A stretch of DNA of 64,000 nucleotides, taken from the NCBI RefSeq assembly GCF_010500815.1, contig NZ_JAAAMG010000001.1, positions 434,001-498,000 of the forward strand, in the 5' to 3' direction. The stretch is from Jiella pacifica (GTDB lineage: Bacteria; Pseudomonadota; Alphaproteobacteria; Rhizobiales; Rhizobiaceae). This document shows positions 8,523 through 17,729 of the stretch, piece after piece; within the stretch, counting starts at the first letter, position 1; each line of letters begins with the position of its first letter. Both the position numbers and the translations under genes were made by a program. The notes beneath the pieces were generated by a model. That model saw nothing but the letters and a program-made list of their open reading frames with translations. It did no database searches and was not told where the DNA came from.

Positions 8523-9740
8523 ATGGAAGAATTTCACAAAGTCCGGCGTCTGCCGCCTTACGTCTTCGAGGAAGTCAACCGGCTGAAGGCGACCGCCCGG
8601 GCCCGCGGCGCCGACATCATCGATCTCGGCATGGGCAATCCTGATCTGCCGACGCCGCAATTCGTCGTCGACAAGCTCTGTGAGGTCATCCAGGACCAGC
8701 GCACGCACCGCTATTCCGCTTCCAAGGGCATTGCCGGCCTGAGGCGCGCCCAGGCGGGCTATTACAAGCGGCGTTTCGGGGTGACGCTCGATCCGGCGAC
8801 CGAGGTTGTGGCGACGCTCGGCTCGAAAGAGGGCTTCGCCAACATGGCCCAGGCGATCACCGCGCCGGGCGACGTCGTGCTCTGTCCGAACCCGACCTAT
8901 CCGATCCACGCCTTCGGCTTCCTGATGGCCGGCGGGACGATCCGCGCCATTCCCGCCAAGCCCGATCGGGACTTCTTCGCCGCCATCGACCGGGCGGTGC
9001 GCCACTCGATCCCCAAGCCGATCGCCATCATCCTGAACTATCCGTCCAATCCGACGGCCTACGTCGCCGATCTCGATTTCTATCGCGAGATCGTCGACTT
9101 CGCGAAGAAGAACGAGATCATCGTCCTGTCCGATCTCGCCTATGCCGAGATCTATTTCGACGACGTGCCGCCGCCCTCGATTCTCCAGGTCGACGGCGCG
9201 ATGGACGTCGCGGTCGAGTTCACCTCGATGTCGAAGACCTTCTCGATGCCCGGCTGGCGCATCGGCTTTGCGGTCGGCAACAAGCGGCTGATCGCCGCCC
9301 TCGCACGGGTGAAGTCCTATCTCGACTACGGCGCCTTCACGCCGATCCAGGTGGCGGCCACGGCGGCGCTCAACAGCGGCGATGCGGCGATCGACGAGGT
9401 TCGATCCATCTATCGGCGGCGCCGCGACGTTCTCGTCGAATCCTTCGGCCGGGCGGGCTGGGACGTGCCGCCGCCGGCCTCGACGATGTTCGCCTGGGCG
9501 CCGATCCCGCCGGCCTATCGTCATCTGGGGTCGCTGGAATTCTCCAAGCTGCTGATCGAGGAGGCGGAGGTCGCCGTCGCCCCGGGCATCGGCTTCGGCG
9601 AGCATGGCGACGATCACGTGCGCATCGCCCTCGTCGAGAACGAGCATCGCATCCGCCAGGCCGCCCGCAACATCCGTCGCTTTCTTGCGTCCGGCGCCGA
9701 AGCGGGGCAGAACGTCGTCTCGCTGCGCGCGCGTTCTTAA
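8523..9740 (+). CDS. alaC: Class I/II aminotransferase, AlaC-like (glutamate-pyruvate aminotransferase)
   Basis: This is a fold-type I PLP enzyme of 405 residues. The PLP-lysine motif is SMSKTFSMPGWR with Lys238; the substrate-binding NYPSNPTA and SDLAYAEI (cofactor-ring Asp) are present, and the C-terminal Arg is in DHVRIALVEN. Family members of this type interconvert alanine and 2-oxoglutarate with pyruvate and glutamate. Some are annotated as LL-diaminopimelate aminotransferases, but the dapD/dapE genes in this window suggest lysine is made by the succinylase route. It lies directly upstream of hom and glpX, the usual rhizobial order. Confidence 0.85.
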   Translation: MEEFHKVRRLPPYVFEEVNRLKATARARGADIIDLGMGNPDLPTPQFVVDKLCEVIQDQRTHRYSASKGIAGLRRAQAGYYKRRFGVTLDPATEVVATLGSKEGFANMAQAITAPGDVVLCPNPTYPIHAFGFLMAGGTIRAIPAKPDRDFFAAIDRAVRHSIPKPIAIILNYPSNPTAYVADLDFYREIVDFAKKNEIIVLSDLAYAEIYFDDVPPPSILQVDGAMDVAVEFTSMSKTFSMPGWRIGFAVGNKRLIAALARVKSYLDYGAFTPIQVAATAALNSGDAAIDEVRSIYRRRRDVLVESFGRAGWDVPPPASTMFAWAPIPPAYRHLGSLEFSKLLIEEAEVAVAPGIGFGEHGDDHVRIALVENEHRIRQAARNIRRFLASGAEAGQNVVSLRARS

Positions 9741-9871
9741 GGCACCGCTCGGCGCGAGACTGGCGGGCGAAGGTTTCCATCCCGAGGCCGGGCCGGGCTC
9801 GCCAGCGATTGTTACGCCGCATGATGGCGTCGGACGAGCGTCCGAACCCGCGGCCTTGAGACGAGTTGGGC

Positions 9872-11176
9872 ATGAAAAGCGAATTGCGGCTCGGCATTGC
9901 CGGGCTGGGCACCGTCGGCGCCAAGGTGGCGCAGCTGATCGAACGAAAGGCCGAGCTTCTCGCCGAGCGGGTCGGGCGATCGATCCGAATCACCGCGATC
10001 TCGGCCCGTGACAGGAGCCGCGGGCGTGGCTTCGATGCCGACGGCATGGCCTGGTTCGACGATCCGGTCGAGCTTGCCGAAAAGGGCGAGATCGACGCCT
10101 TCGTCGAATTGATCGGCGGCGCGGACGGCGTGGCGCGCCAGGCGGTCGAGGCGGCGCTTTCGCGCGGCATCCCGGTCGTCACCGCCAACAAGGCGCTGCT
10201 TGCCCATCACGGTGTGGCGCTGGCGCGGCTCGCCGCGGAGAACGACACCGAGATCCTTTTCGAGGCGGCGGTCGCCGGCGGCATTCCCGCCATCAAGACC
10301 ATGCGCGAGGCGCTGTCCGCCAACGAGGTCAGCCGCGTCTACGGCATCCTCAACGGCACCTGCAATTACATACTGACACGTATGGAGAAGGAGGGCATCA
10401 GCTTCGATGCCTGTCTGAAGGACGCCCAGGCGCTCGGCTATGCCGAGGCCGATCCGACCTTCGACATCGGTGGCTTCGATGCGGCCCACAAGCTGGCGAT
10501 CCTGACCTCGCTCGCCTTCGGGACTGAGATCTCGCTGGAGAGCATCTTCATCGAGGGCATCTCGAAGATCACCATCGCGGACATCGTTGCCGCCGCAGAG
10601 CTCGGATATCGCATCAAGCTGCTCGCCGTCGCCCTGAATACCGACAGCGGCATCGAGCAGCGGGTCCATCCGGCGATGATTCCGGCGCGCTCGTCGCTCG
10701 CCCAGGTGGACGGCGTGACAAACGCGGTGGCGATCGACTCCGATCTGCTCGGCTCGATCCTGCTCGCCGGGCCCGGTGCCGGCGGTGCGGCGACCGCCTC
10801 GGCCGTCCTTTCCGACATCATGGACGTCGCCGGCGGCTTCGTCCCTCCGACGCTCGGCCTGCCGCCGTCGCGGCTGCAGCCCTATCATCGCGCCCGGATG
10901 CGCGCCCATGAGGGCGGCTACTATATCCGCCTCGCGGTGTTCGACCGGGTGGGCGCCTTCGCCTCCATCGCCAGCCGCATGGCAGAGAACGGCATCTCGC
11001 TGGAATCGATCGTTCAGCGCAAGGCCGACCGGCGGGCCGGCGAGGGCACTGCGCCAGTCATTCTCGTCACCCACGACACCACGGAGGCGGCGATCCGTGC
11101 CGCTCTGGAAGGCCTGTCGCGGGATGGTCACCTCTCGGGCGAGCCGCAGATGATCCGCATCGAGGACCTCGACTGA
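9872..11176 (+). CDS. hom: Homoserine dehydrogenase
   Basis: This enzyme reduces aspartate semialdehyde to homoserine with NAD(P)H, the branch point towards threonine and methionine. Of 434 residues, the N-terminal Rossmann motif GIAGLGTVGAKV comes first, then the substrate-binding core (ANKALLAHHG, EAAVAGGIPAIKTMRE, GILNGTCNYILTRME, EADPTFDIGGFDAAHKLAIL), and a C-terminal ACT domain (about 350-434) that normally mediates threonine feedback. I use the ATG at 9872; a TTG at 9866 is also in frame. The gene follows alaC by 131 bases. Confidence 0.95.
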   Translation: MKSELRLGIAGLGTVGAKVAQLIERKAELLAERVGRSIRITAISARDRSRGRGFDADGMAWFDDPVELAEKGEIDAFVELIGGADGVARQAVEAALSRGIPVVTANKALLAHHGVALARLAAENDTEILFEAAVAGGIPAIKTMREALSANEVSRVYGILNGTCNYILTRMEKEGISFDACLKDAQALGYAEADPTFDIGGFDAAHKLAILTSLAFGTEISLESIFIEGISKITIADIVAAAELGYRIKLLAVALNTDSGIEQRVHPAMIPARSSLAQVDGVTNAVAIDSDLLGSILLAGPGAGGAATASAVLSDIMDVAGGFVPPTLGLPPSRLQPYHRARMRAHEGGYYIRLAVFDRVGAFASIASRMAENGISLESIVQRKADRRAGEGTAPVILVTHDTTEAAIRAALEGLSRDGHLSGEPQMIRIEDLD

Positions 11177-11506
11177 GCTTGCCTGAGAACCGACAAGGAC
11201 CGATCCGCTCTCGTCATCCGTCGGGTCTGCGGCTTCAGTTTCGGCGGGCCTGCGCATGCGCCAGCATGTCGGGCCCGACTTCGCTCGAGATCGCGGTGTT
11301 GCGGTCTCGGTGAGAAAGCGCGCCTCGTCCGTGATCATCGCCTGCGTGAGCCCCCGCTCCAACTCGCGCGAACTGGCGTGGCCAAGCTGACATCGGGCCG
11401 ACACGCGATCGGCGCATATGAGCAGCCGCCCGCCACCAGGCGTGGCGGGCAAAGGAACTTTCGGGCTATCCTCCACGAGTCGAGAAGCCCGGCGAAGGAC
11501 GACGTC
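11177..11506. other. Intergenic region between hom and glpX
   Basis: This is 330 bases without a convincing gene. A perfect 9-bp hairpin, GCCCGCCAC (11428-11436) and GTGGCGGGC (11442-11450) around CAGGC, lies 56 bases before glpX. It has no U-tract, so it is more likely a leader structure than a terminator. I see no other conserved element. Confidence 0.45.
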
Positions 11507-12574
11507 ATGCCGGTCCCAACGCCGTCGGCCTCTCGGATCGATACCGCAATGAAGCGGGTGGCGAATCAGATGATCGGAACCATGGCCGAATTTGGCGAGA
11601 ATTTGAACCGCGTCCTCTCCCTGGAACTTGCGCGCGTCACCGAACAGGCGGCGATCGCCGCGGCCAGGCTGCGCGGCCGCGGCGACGAGAAGGCGGCCGA
11701 CCAGGCGGCGGTGGATGCGATGCGCAAGGCGCTCAATCAGATCGAGATCGACGGCACGGTGGTGATCGGCGAGGGCGAGCGCGACGAAGCGCCGATGCTA
11801 TTCATCGGCGAGAGGGTCGGGCGGGGCGGCGTCCCGGTCGACATCGCGCTCGATCCGCTCGAAGGTACCACGGTCTGCGCCAAGAACCTGCCGAACTCGC
11901 TGGCCGTCGTCGCCATGGCCGAACGTGGCAGCCTCTTGAACGCGCCCGATGTCTATATGGAAAAGATCGCCGTCGGCCCGGGCTATCCCAGGGGGGTCGT
12001 CGACCTCCGCCGTTCGCCCGCCGAGAACCTCGAGGCTCTGGCCGACGCCAAGGGCGTCAAGGTCGCCGATCTGACCGCCTGCATCCTCGACCGGCCGCGG
12101 CACGCCCAGTTGATCGCCGCCGTGCGCGAGGCCGGCGCCGCGATTCGCCTGATCGGCGATGGCGACGTCGCCGGGGTGATCCACACCACCGACCCGGAGG
12201 AGACGGGCATCGACATCTATATGGGCATCGGCGGCGCCCCGGAAGGCGTGCTGGCGGCGGCGGCGCTGCGCTGCACTGGCGGGCAGATGCAGGGGCGGCT
12301 GCAGCTCAACACGATCGAGAAGCGCGCCCGCGCCGAGCGGATGGGCGTCGGCGATCCCGACAAAATCTATACGGCCGAGGAAATGGCTTCGGGCAACGTG
12401 ATCTTCGCCGCGACCGGCGTCACCGACGGCAATCTCCTCGACGGCGTCCGCTTCTACCGTGACCGCGTGACCACCCACACGCTGTTGATGCGCTCGTTCT
12501 CACGCACCATCCGAGAGGTGCGGGCGCATCACCACGTCGGCGATCTGGCCGAGGGGGCCGTGCATCCGCGCTGA
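11507..12574 (+). CDS. glpX: Class II fructose-1,6-bisphosphatase
   Basis: GlpX dephosphorylates fructose 1,6-bisphosphate in gluconeogenesis; some alphaproteobacterial versions also act on sedoheptulose bisphosphate. The 355-residue protein carries the metal and phosphate motifs GEGERDEAPML, DPLEGTTVCAK, IGDGDVAGVI and GIGGAPEGVLAAAALRC. The start at 11507 (MPVPTPSASRID) has AAGGA nine bases upstream. The frame is open 43 codons further but that part is unconserved. It lies between hom and recJ, as in many rhizobial genomes. Confidence 0.95.
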   Translation: MPVPTPSASRIDTAMKRVANQMIGTMAEFGENLNRVLSLELARVTEQAAIAAARLRGRGDEKAADQAAVDAMRKALNQIEIDGTVVIGEGERDEAPMLFIGERVGRGGVPVDIALDPLEGTTVCAKNLPNSLAVVAMAERGSLLNAPDVYMEKIAVGPGYPRGVVDLRRSPAENLEALADAKGVKVADLTACILDRPRHAQLIAAVREAGAAIRLIGDGDVAGVIHTTDPEETGIDIYMGIGGAPEGVLAAAALRCTGGQMQGRLQLNTIEKRARAERMGVGDPDKIYTAEEMASGNVIFAATGVTDGNLLDGVRFYRDRVTTHTLLMRSFSRTIREVRAHHHVGDLAEGAVHPR

Positions 12575-12664
12575 GCCTGTCTGAGGCGCGAACCCAGCTG
12601 CCGCGAGGCGGGCGGGACCTGTGATGAAAACTCTCCGGTCAGGGTCTATGAAGGGCCCGGTCCG

Positions 12665-14473
12665 ATGTGTCGAGACGAAATGCCACCCACTACGACCCAA
12701 CATTTTCTGGGCGTCGAGAGCTCCGCGTCGGGCCGGCGCTGGGTCAGTGCCTTGGACGTCAGAGGCGAGGCTGCCGCTCTTGCCATGTCGCAAAAGCTCG
12801 GCCTGCCCGACATCGTCGCGCGGGTTTTGGCGGCGCGCGGTGTCGAGACGGCGCTTGCGGCGCGCTTTCTGGAGCCGAAGCTGCGTCACGAGATGCCCGA
12901 TCCCTCGGTCATGACCGACATGGATGCGGCGGCAGAGCGTCTCGCACGCGCAATCCTGCGGCGTGAAAAGGTTGCGATATTCGGCGATTACGACGTCGAC
13001 GGCGCGGCTTCTTCGGCGCTGCTCTCGCGTTTTCTCACCCATTACGGGCTGGAGCCGGCGATCCACATACCGGATCGTATCACCGAGGGCTACGGCCCGA
13101 ACCGTCCGGCGATCGACGAACTTGCCGAGGCCGGCGCGACGCTCCTCGTCTCGGTCGATTGCGGCACGTCGAGCTTCGAGACCTTCGAGCACGCCCGCGG
13201 CCGCGGCCTCGACGTGGTCGTCCTCGACCACCACCAGGCGGGCAGCGATATCCCGAGGGTCGTCGCCCTCGTCAATCCGAACCGCCAGGACGATCTGTCG
13301 GGCCTCGGCTATCTGGCGGCGGCGGGGGTCGTCTTCATGACGATCGTCGCGACCCAGCGGCTGCTTCGCGGCCGCTGTTCGCAGCCGCCGCTCGATCTGA
13401 TGGGCCTTCTCGATCTCGTCGCCCTCGCCACGGTCTGCGACGTCGTTCCGCTGAAGGGGCTGAACCGGGCCATCGTGGTCCAGGGGCTTGCGGTCATGCG
13501 CCGCCAGCATAATGCGGGTTTGAAGGCTCTGTGCCGCGTCGCCCGGCTGTCCGGCCCGGTGCGCTCGGGGCATCTGGGATTTCTGCTCGGCCCGCGGATC
13601 AATGCCGGCGGTCGGATCGGCGACGCCGCTCTCGGAAGCCGGCTCCTGTGCCTCGACGACGAGGCGGCCGCCGATGCCATCGCCGAGCAGCTCGACGCGC
13701 TGAACCTGGAGCGGCAGGCGATGGAGGCGCGGATGCTGGCGGAGGCCGACGCAGAGGTCGCGGCCGAAATCGGAGCCGGCGAGGGGCCGCCGGTGGTCGT
13801 CGCCGCCTCGAAGGACTGGCACCCCGGTATCGTCGGTCTCATTGCCGCCCGCCTGAAGGAGCGTCACCGCCGCCCGGCCTTCGCGATCGCGTTCGATCAG
13901 AGCGGCAAAGGGACCGGTTCCGGGCGCTCGGTGACGGGCGTCGACCTCGGGCGCATCGTCCGGCAAGCGCTGGACCAGAATATCATCGAGAAGGGCGGCG
14001 GCCATGCGATGGCTGCGGGGCTGACGGTCCGGCGCGAGCGGCTCGGCGAGCTTCGCGCGTTCCTGGAAGCGTCGGCGCAGGCGGACGTTGCCGCGGCGAG
14101 GCGCAGCGACGCGCTTCGCATCGACGGGGCGGTCAGCGCCGCCGGTCTCACCATGCCACTCTACGAGATGCTGGAAAGGGCAGGGCCATTCGGCTCCGGA
14201 CACGAGATGCCACTCCTGGCGGTGGCGCGGCACAGGGTGATCGACGCACGGATCGTGGGTAACGGACACGTCGCGGTTCGCCTCAAGGGCGAAGATGGCG
14301 TTGCGATGCGGGCGATTGCCTTCAAGGCGGCAGGCGGCGAACTTGGAGACCTGCTGATGTCAGGTCCGGCGATGCCGTTGCACGTGGCCGGGAGCCTGTC
14401 GGCGGACTATTTCCGCGGCGAGCAGACGGTAGGCTTCAGGATTGGCGACGCTGCCGTCGCGAAGTTTTCCTGA
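12665..14473 (+). CDS. recJ: Single-stranded-DNA-specific exonuclease RecJ
   Basis: RecJ digests single-stranded DNA 5' to 3' in recombinational repair, base excision and mismatch repair. The DHH-family motifs are clear: GDYDVDGAASSALL (about 107-120), SVDCGTSS, LDHHQAG (DHH at about 188-190), and the DHHA1 half with HPGIVGLIAARLKE and GGGHAMAAGLTV. A C-terminal OB-like domain follows. The 602-codon frame starts at 12665 with AAGGG upstream; a Met at 12680 is the alternative. The gene follows glpX on the same strand. Confidence 0.95.
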   Translation: MCRDEMPPTTTQHFLGVESSASGRRWVSALDVRGEAAALAMSQKLGLPDIVARVLAARGVETALAARFLEPKLRHEMPDPSVMTDMDAAAERLARAILRREKVAIFGDYDVDGAASSALLSRFLTHYGLEPAIHIPDRITEGYGPNRPAIDELAEAGATLLVSVDCGTSSFETFEHARGRGLDVVVLDHHQAGSDIPRVVALVNPNRQDDLSGLGYLAAAGVVFMTIVATQRLLRGRCSQPPLDLMGLLDLVALATVCDVVPLKGLNRAIVVQGLAVMRRQHNAGLKALCRVARLSGPVRSGHLGFLLGPRINAGGRIGDAALGSRLLCLDDEAAADAIAEQLDALNLERQAMEARMLAEADAEVAAEIGAGEGPPVVVAASKDWHPGIVGLIAARLKERHRRPAFAIAFDQSGKGTGSGRSVTGVDLGRIVRQALDQNIIEKGGGHAMAAGLTVRRERLGELRAFLEASAQADVAAARRSDALRIDGAVSAAGLTMPLYEMLERAGPFGSGHEMPLLAVARHRVIDARIVGNGHVAVRLKGEDGVAMRAIAFKAAGGELGDLLMSGPAMPLHVAGSLSADYFRGEQTVGFRIGDAAVAKFS

Positions 14474-14608
14474 CACGAGGCCACCGGACATGGCACTCGA
14501 ACGGTCGGCGAAAGGTCGGCGAAGCCCGTCCTGCTTCGCGACTGACCTTTCGATCATCTCATGGCGCCATAGTCCGCGAATAAGTCCCGGGACAACGGCA
14601 GACGGATC

Positions 14609-14977
14609 TCACTCGGTGGTTTCAACCACGGGGTTGAGCGACGCCAGCAGGGCATCGAGAGCCCGGCGAGTCTCTGGGGAGAGGGCCTTCAGGTTCTTCA
14701 GCATCCGCAGATCGGCCTTCGACAGCGTGGGATACGCTTCGAAAGTCGGCATCTCTTCGAAAAACCAAGTGACCTCGCGGCCCAAGGTATCGGAGATCTC
14801 CCGCAGGCGACCCGCTGAAATTCGATTCAAACCTTTCTCATATTTCTGGACCTGCTGAAAAGTAATTCCCAGCGCTTCGGCCAGTTTTTCTTGAGACATA
14901 CCCGTCTCCAGGCGCGCCAGCCGAATGCGGGCGGCGATTTGACGGTCTATATCTGAGGCAGCTTTTGAGTTACGCAT
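14609..14977 (-). CDS. XRE-family transcriptional regulator
   Basis: This 122-residue regulator has a Cro/C1-type helix-turn-helix at about residues 14-70 (IRLARLETGMSQEKLAEALG, then ITFQQVQKYEKGLNRISAGRL). A C-terminal helical tail ends ALSPETRRALDALLASL. This layout is the common alphaproteobacterial single-HTH regulator that includes PraR/PhrR-like proteins of rhizobia, though I cannot assign it to one of those. It is 12 bases downstream of the small gene at 14990-15301, so the two probably form an operon read from the AT-rich region to their right. Confidence 0.85.
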   Translation of the reverse strand: MRNSKAASDIDRQIAARIRLARLETGMSQEKLAEALGITFQQVQKYEKGLNRISAGRLREISDTLGREVTWFFEEMPTFEAYPTLSKADLRMLKNLKALSPETRRALDALLASLNPVVETTE

Positions 14978-14989
14978 CGTTCGACTATC

Positions 14990-15301
14990 TTATTGGTTTC
15001 GCTGCATCGACTGTTGGGTCAGAATTTTAATTGCCAAAGTCACCGCAGCGGCAGCTTCTGGACGGTCATGCTCTAACTCAGGAATTGCATAAATCAAAGC
15101 ATGCAAAAGCGCATTTCGGTTGACGGATGCGGGAGGAAGTGCCCGCTCCGGTATCTGAAGTCGGTCGTCGCACGCGTAGATGGCAGCTTCCACGGCCCGC
15201 GCGGCAGCGAGCGAGAGGCCGCGCACGGCGGACAGGCTGGAGATAAGAAAGTGTGCAGCTTCTTGAGCCTGCGACAACCGCATGGTGTCCTCGGATATCA
15301 T
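14990..15301 (-). CDS. Small protein of unknown function upstream of the XRE regulator
   Basis: The protein has 103 residues and starts MISEDTMRLSQAQEAAHFLI. I chose the ATG at 15301 because GGGAGGA lies seven bases before it; the earlier ATG at 15307 abuts that site. It is soluble and mostly helical with no membrane segment or recognisable motif. Residues from about 20 (SSLSAVRGLSLAAARAVEAAIYACDD) and 76 (EAAAAVTLAIKIL) suggest a compact helical bundle. Tight spacing to the XRE gene argues for a joint role, such as a partner or modulator, but nothing in the sequence proves it. Confidence 0.6.
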   Translation of the reverse strand: MISEDTMRLSQAQEAAHFLISSLSAVRGLSLAAARAVEAAIYACDDRLQIPERALPPASVNRNALLHALIYAIPELEHDRPEAAAAVTLAIKILTQQSMQRNQ

Positions 15302-16472
15302 TGCCATTCCTCCCAAGTTTAGAGCTTTTGCCGTGCAGCCGAGGCACAACTTTCGTATTGGTTGTGGGCGAATTTGCCGCACCCCGGTCGGGAGATGCCA
15401 GCCAGCACCAGAGCCGGTTTTCCCAAGAACGGGCCGAGGCCGGCGCCTCCGTGACGATTCGGTGGTGGGAGGTGCTGGAGTTTCTGGGACCTGACTCGGC
15501 GCCGCGACGGCCGAGTGCGGCTGGCTGACGTCGCTTGACCGGCCCGATCCTTCAACCGGGGCTTCTCGTCATGAGCCGACATGATTGCCGCCTGAAGCCA
15601 TGCGGCGGTCGGCGATGAAGGAAGGCGGCGGACCTTCTCCACCGCGCGCCTCCTGCGAATCGTTGAAGAGCGGAGAACCACCGTCGACCCCGCAGCTTTC
15701 CGATTGCTGCCGCGGCGCGTCCACTCGCGAAATGTATCGTCGGGTACGAAAAAGCCCATCGCTGCCTGCCGCGCTTCGGCGTGTTTATGAACACAACAAT
15801 GAATCGAATTTTACGTCAACGCGTCATGTAACCGATTGCACTTCGCCAATCGCATCGTTCGCCAAAGTTGGAAGTCGAGAACGACAGATGTCGGGTTTGT
15901 CGTTGGTGCAATTGAAAGTAGATATTTAATATCAAATGCGCCCCATCGCGCGCGCGCCAGATCAAATCCGGAGCGTTGGCGTAAGTTGAATTGGCCCGAG
16001 CGCCTGCTTGGTCGCAGCGACTGGGGTCGACTGAAGTTGTAAACAATCGAAATCGGTTGCGAGACCGAGGAATATGCCTGAGCACATTCTCAACCTTGCG
16101 ACGCGAGATCGGGTGATCTTCGTCCGGTCCGGGTGGTTGGGATGAAGCGACGATCGATTTTGCGAATTTTCTTCGTCGACCTCGGCTCGCCGCCGGAACA
16201 TCGGGACGTCAGGAGGCGGTCGCGTCCGCGTCCTTTCCCACCGTCGCGAACTTGCGCGTCGATAGCCGTCTGGCCCAGCCGGTGTTCGGCCTTCGGTGCG
16301 AGTGGCATGAACGCGCCGCCACGAACCTCGCGGCGGTTGCGACGACGTCATACCAGAAGGCATTGAAAGTGACTCCTGGTTCCGATCCTGATCTTCGACA
16401 AGCGTTTGGCCTGGCATCGAAAATCGGGATGTGTGCAGCGGGCGGATGCGTCGGCATCCTCGCCCGCTGGTA
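15302..16472. other. 1.2-kb gene-poor, AT-rich region
   Basis: No reading frame here has convincing codon use or a recognised motif on either strand. The part from about 15780 to 16160 is clearly richer in A and T than the rest of the window. It contains a perfect odd palindrome GATATTTAATATC (15921-15933) and TTGTAAACAA (16037-16046). A plus-strand promoter-like pair, TTGGTG (15903-15908) and TTAATA (15926-15931) with 17-base spacing, has no obvious downstream gene. It probably holds the promoter for the XRE operon and may hold a small RNA. Confidence 0.45.
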
Positions 16473-17660
16473 TCAGATTGCAGACAGCAGATCCGGAGTT
16501 GGCCAGCCGTCGGCAGCCATGCCCAGACGCAGCTGTTCCTGGCGGACGGCGGCCCGCGTGTTCTCGCCGACGATGCCGTCGACACCGCCGACGTCGTAGC
16601 CCTTGTCGACGAGTTTCTGTTGCAGAACTTTCGTCTGATCGACAGAGAGACCGGGCGCCGGATTGCCCATGTCGACGGGTTCCGCGCCGGCGAGGCGCGT
16701 GGCGAAATAGCCGGCCGTCAGCGAGTAGACGAGTGACTTGTTCCAGGCGAGATAGATGTCGAAGTTCGGAAAGGCGAGGAAGGCCGGTCCGTTTCGTCCC
16801 ATCGGGAGGATCAGTGCCGCGGACAGCGAGTCGTTCTCGAGCGGCGATCCGTCGGCCTTGGTGACGCCGAGAGACGCGAAACTCGAGCGGGGCTCCTTGT
16901 TGACCAGCGCGGCACGGTCCCAGGGAAAGTCTGAGGGGACCTTCACCGCCTCGAGCCACGGCTCGCCCCGGCGCCAGCCGAGCGAGGCGATGTACTTGCC
17001 GGTGGTCATCAGGACGTCGGCGGTGTCCTTGCGCAGATCGACCCTGCCATTGTTGTCCTCGTCTGTGCCAAAGGCGACGTATTCCTCGGGCAGAAGCTGC
17101 GTCTGGCCGATCTCGCCGGCCCACGCGCCGCGCATCTCCTCCGGCCGCAGATAGCCCTTGTCGACGATCTCGATCGCGGCGATCAGATGCGGACGGAACA
17201 GCTCCGGCCGCCGGCAGTCATGGGCGAGCGTTGCAAGGGCGGGAAGCGTTTCGAAATCGCCGAGCACCGCGCCGTAGTCGGTCTCCAGTCCCCAGAAGCT
17301 GGTCGTCACTGCGGCGGGGACGCCGGTCTGGGCTTCGACGTGCTGAAACACGCTGGCGTATTTCTGCATGTTCTGCCGGCCGAGTTTCAGTCGGTAGCCG
17401 CTGACCATGCGGGTGGCGAACTGGCGCCAGTCCTGGGCGAAGACGCCTTGCGCGCGGTCGCTGGCGAGAACCTTCGGCTCGAGCCGCATGTCCGCCACCG
17501 CCGCATCGACGGCGCTCTGCGAAAGGCCTTTCGCCAGAGCTTCCTGCCTGACGCCCTCAAGAAAAGTCTCGAAATCGCCGCCGCACTGCTGGGCGCTGGC
17601 GCCCGCCGTTCCGGCTGCGAAGAGGCAAATTGTGGCGGCCAGACGCTGCAGAAGTGTCAT
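16473..17660 (-). CDS. MltB-type lytic murein transglycosylase with peptidoglycan-binding domain
   Basis: This exported enzyme cleaves the MurNAc-GlcNAc bond of peptidoglycan with 1,6-anhydro ring formation. The 395 residues comprise a Sec signal peptide (about 1-23, ending ASAQQ), an SLT_2/MltB catalytic domain with likely catalytic Glu126 in WGLETDYG, the supporting motif GEIGQTQLLPEEY, and a C-terminal PG_binding_1 repeat (LQQKLVDKGYDVGGVDGIVG). No lipobox is present, so it should be soluble in the periplasm, unlike E. coli MltB. It is one of four wall-related genes before the division cluster. Confidence 0.93.
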   Translation of the reverse strand: MTLLQRLAATICLFAAGTAGASAQQCGGDFETFLEGVRQEALAKGLSQSAVDAAVADMRLEPKVLASDRAQGVFAQDWRQFATRMVSGYRLKLGRQNMQKYASVFQHVEAQTGVPAAVTTSFWGLETDYGAVLGDFETLPALATLAHDCRRPELFRPHLIAAIEIVDKGYLRPEEMRGAWAGEIGQTQLLPEEYVAFGTDEDNNGRVDLRKDTADVLMTTGKYIASLGWRRGEPWLEAVKVPSDFPWDRAALVNKEPRSSFASLGVTKADGSPLENDSLSAALILPMGRNGPAFLAFPNFDIYLAWNKSLVYSLTAGYFATRLAGAEPVDMGNPAPGLSVDQTKVLQQKLVDKGYDVGGVDGIVGENTRAAVRQEQLRLGMAADGWPTPDLLSAI

Positions 17661-17729
17661 GAAGTTCGGCTCCGGTGAAATCTCGTTCTCGATCGCGCCG
17701 TTAGCGCGTCTTGATGGCAGATTGAAGAA

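Noticed and set aside
11428-11450. Rho-independent terminator before glpX
   Set aside because: The 9-bp stem is perfect but lacks a U-tract and lies only 56 bases before the glpX start, so it is more likely a leader structure or chance.
15319-15759. Minus-strand 146-codon frame upstream of the small unknown gene
   Set aside because: Arg/Ser-rich, no motif and weak codon bias; it also overlaps the leader of the better-supported gene at 14990-15301.
16117-16470. Plus-strand open frame reading LRVDSRLAQPVFGLRC
   Set aside because: Codon third positions do not match the genome's GC preference and no start with a ribosome site or domain is present.
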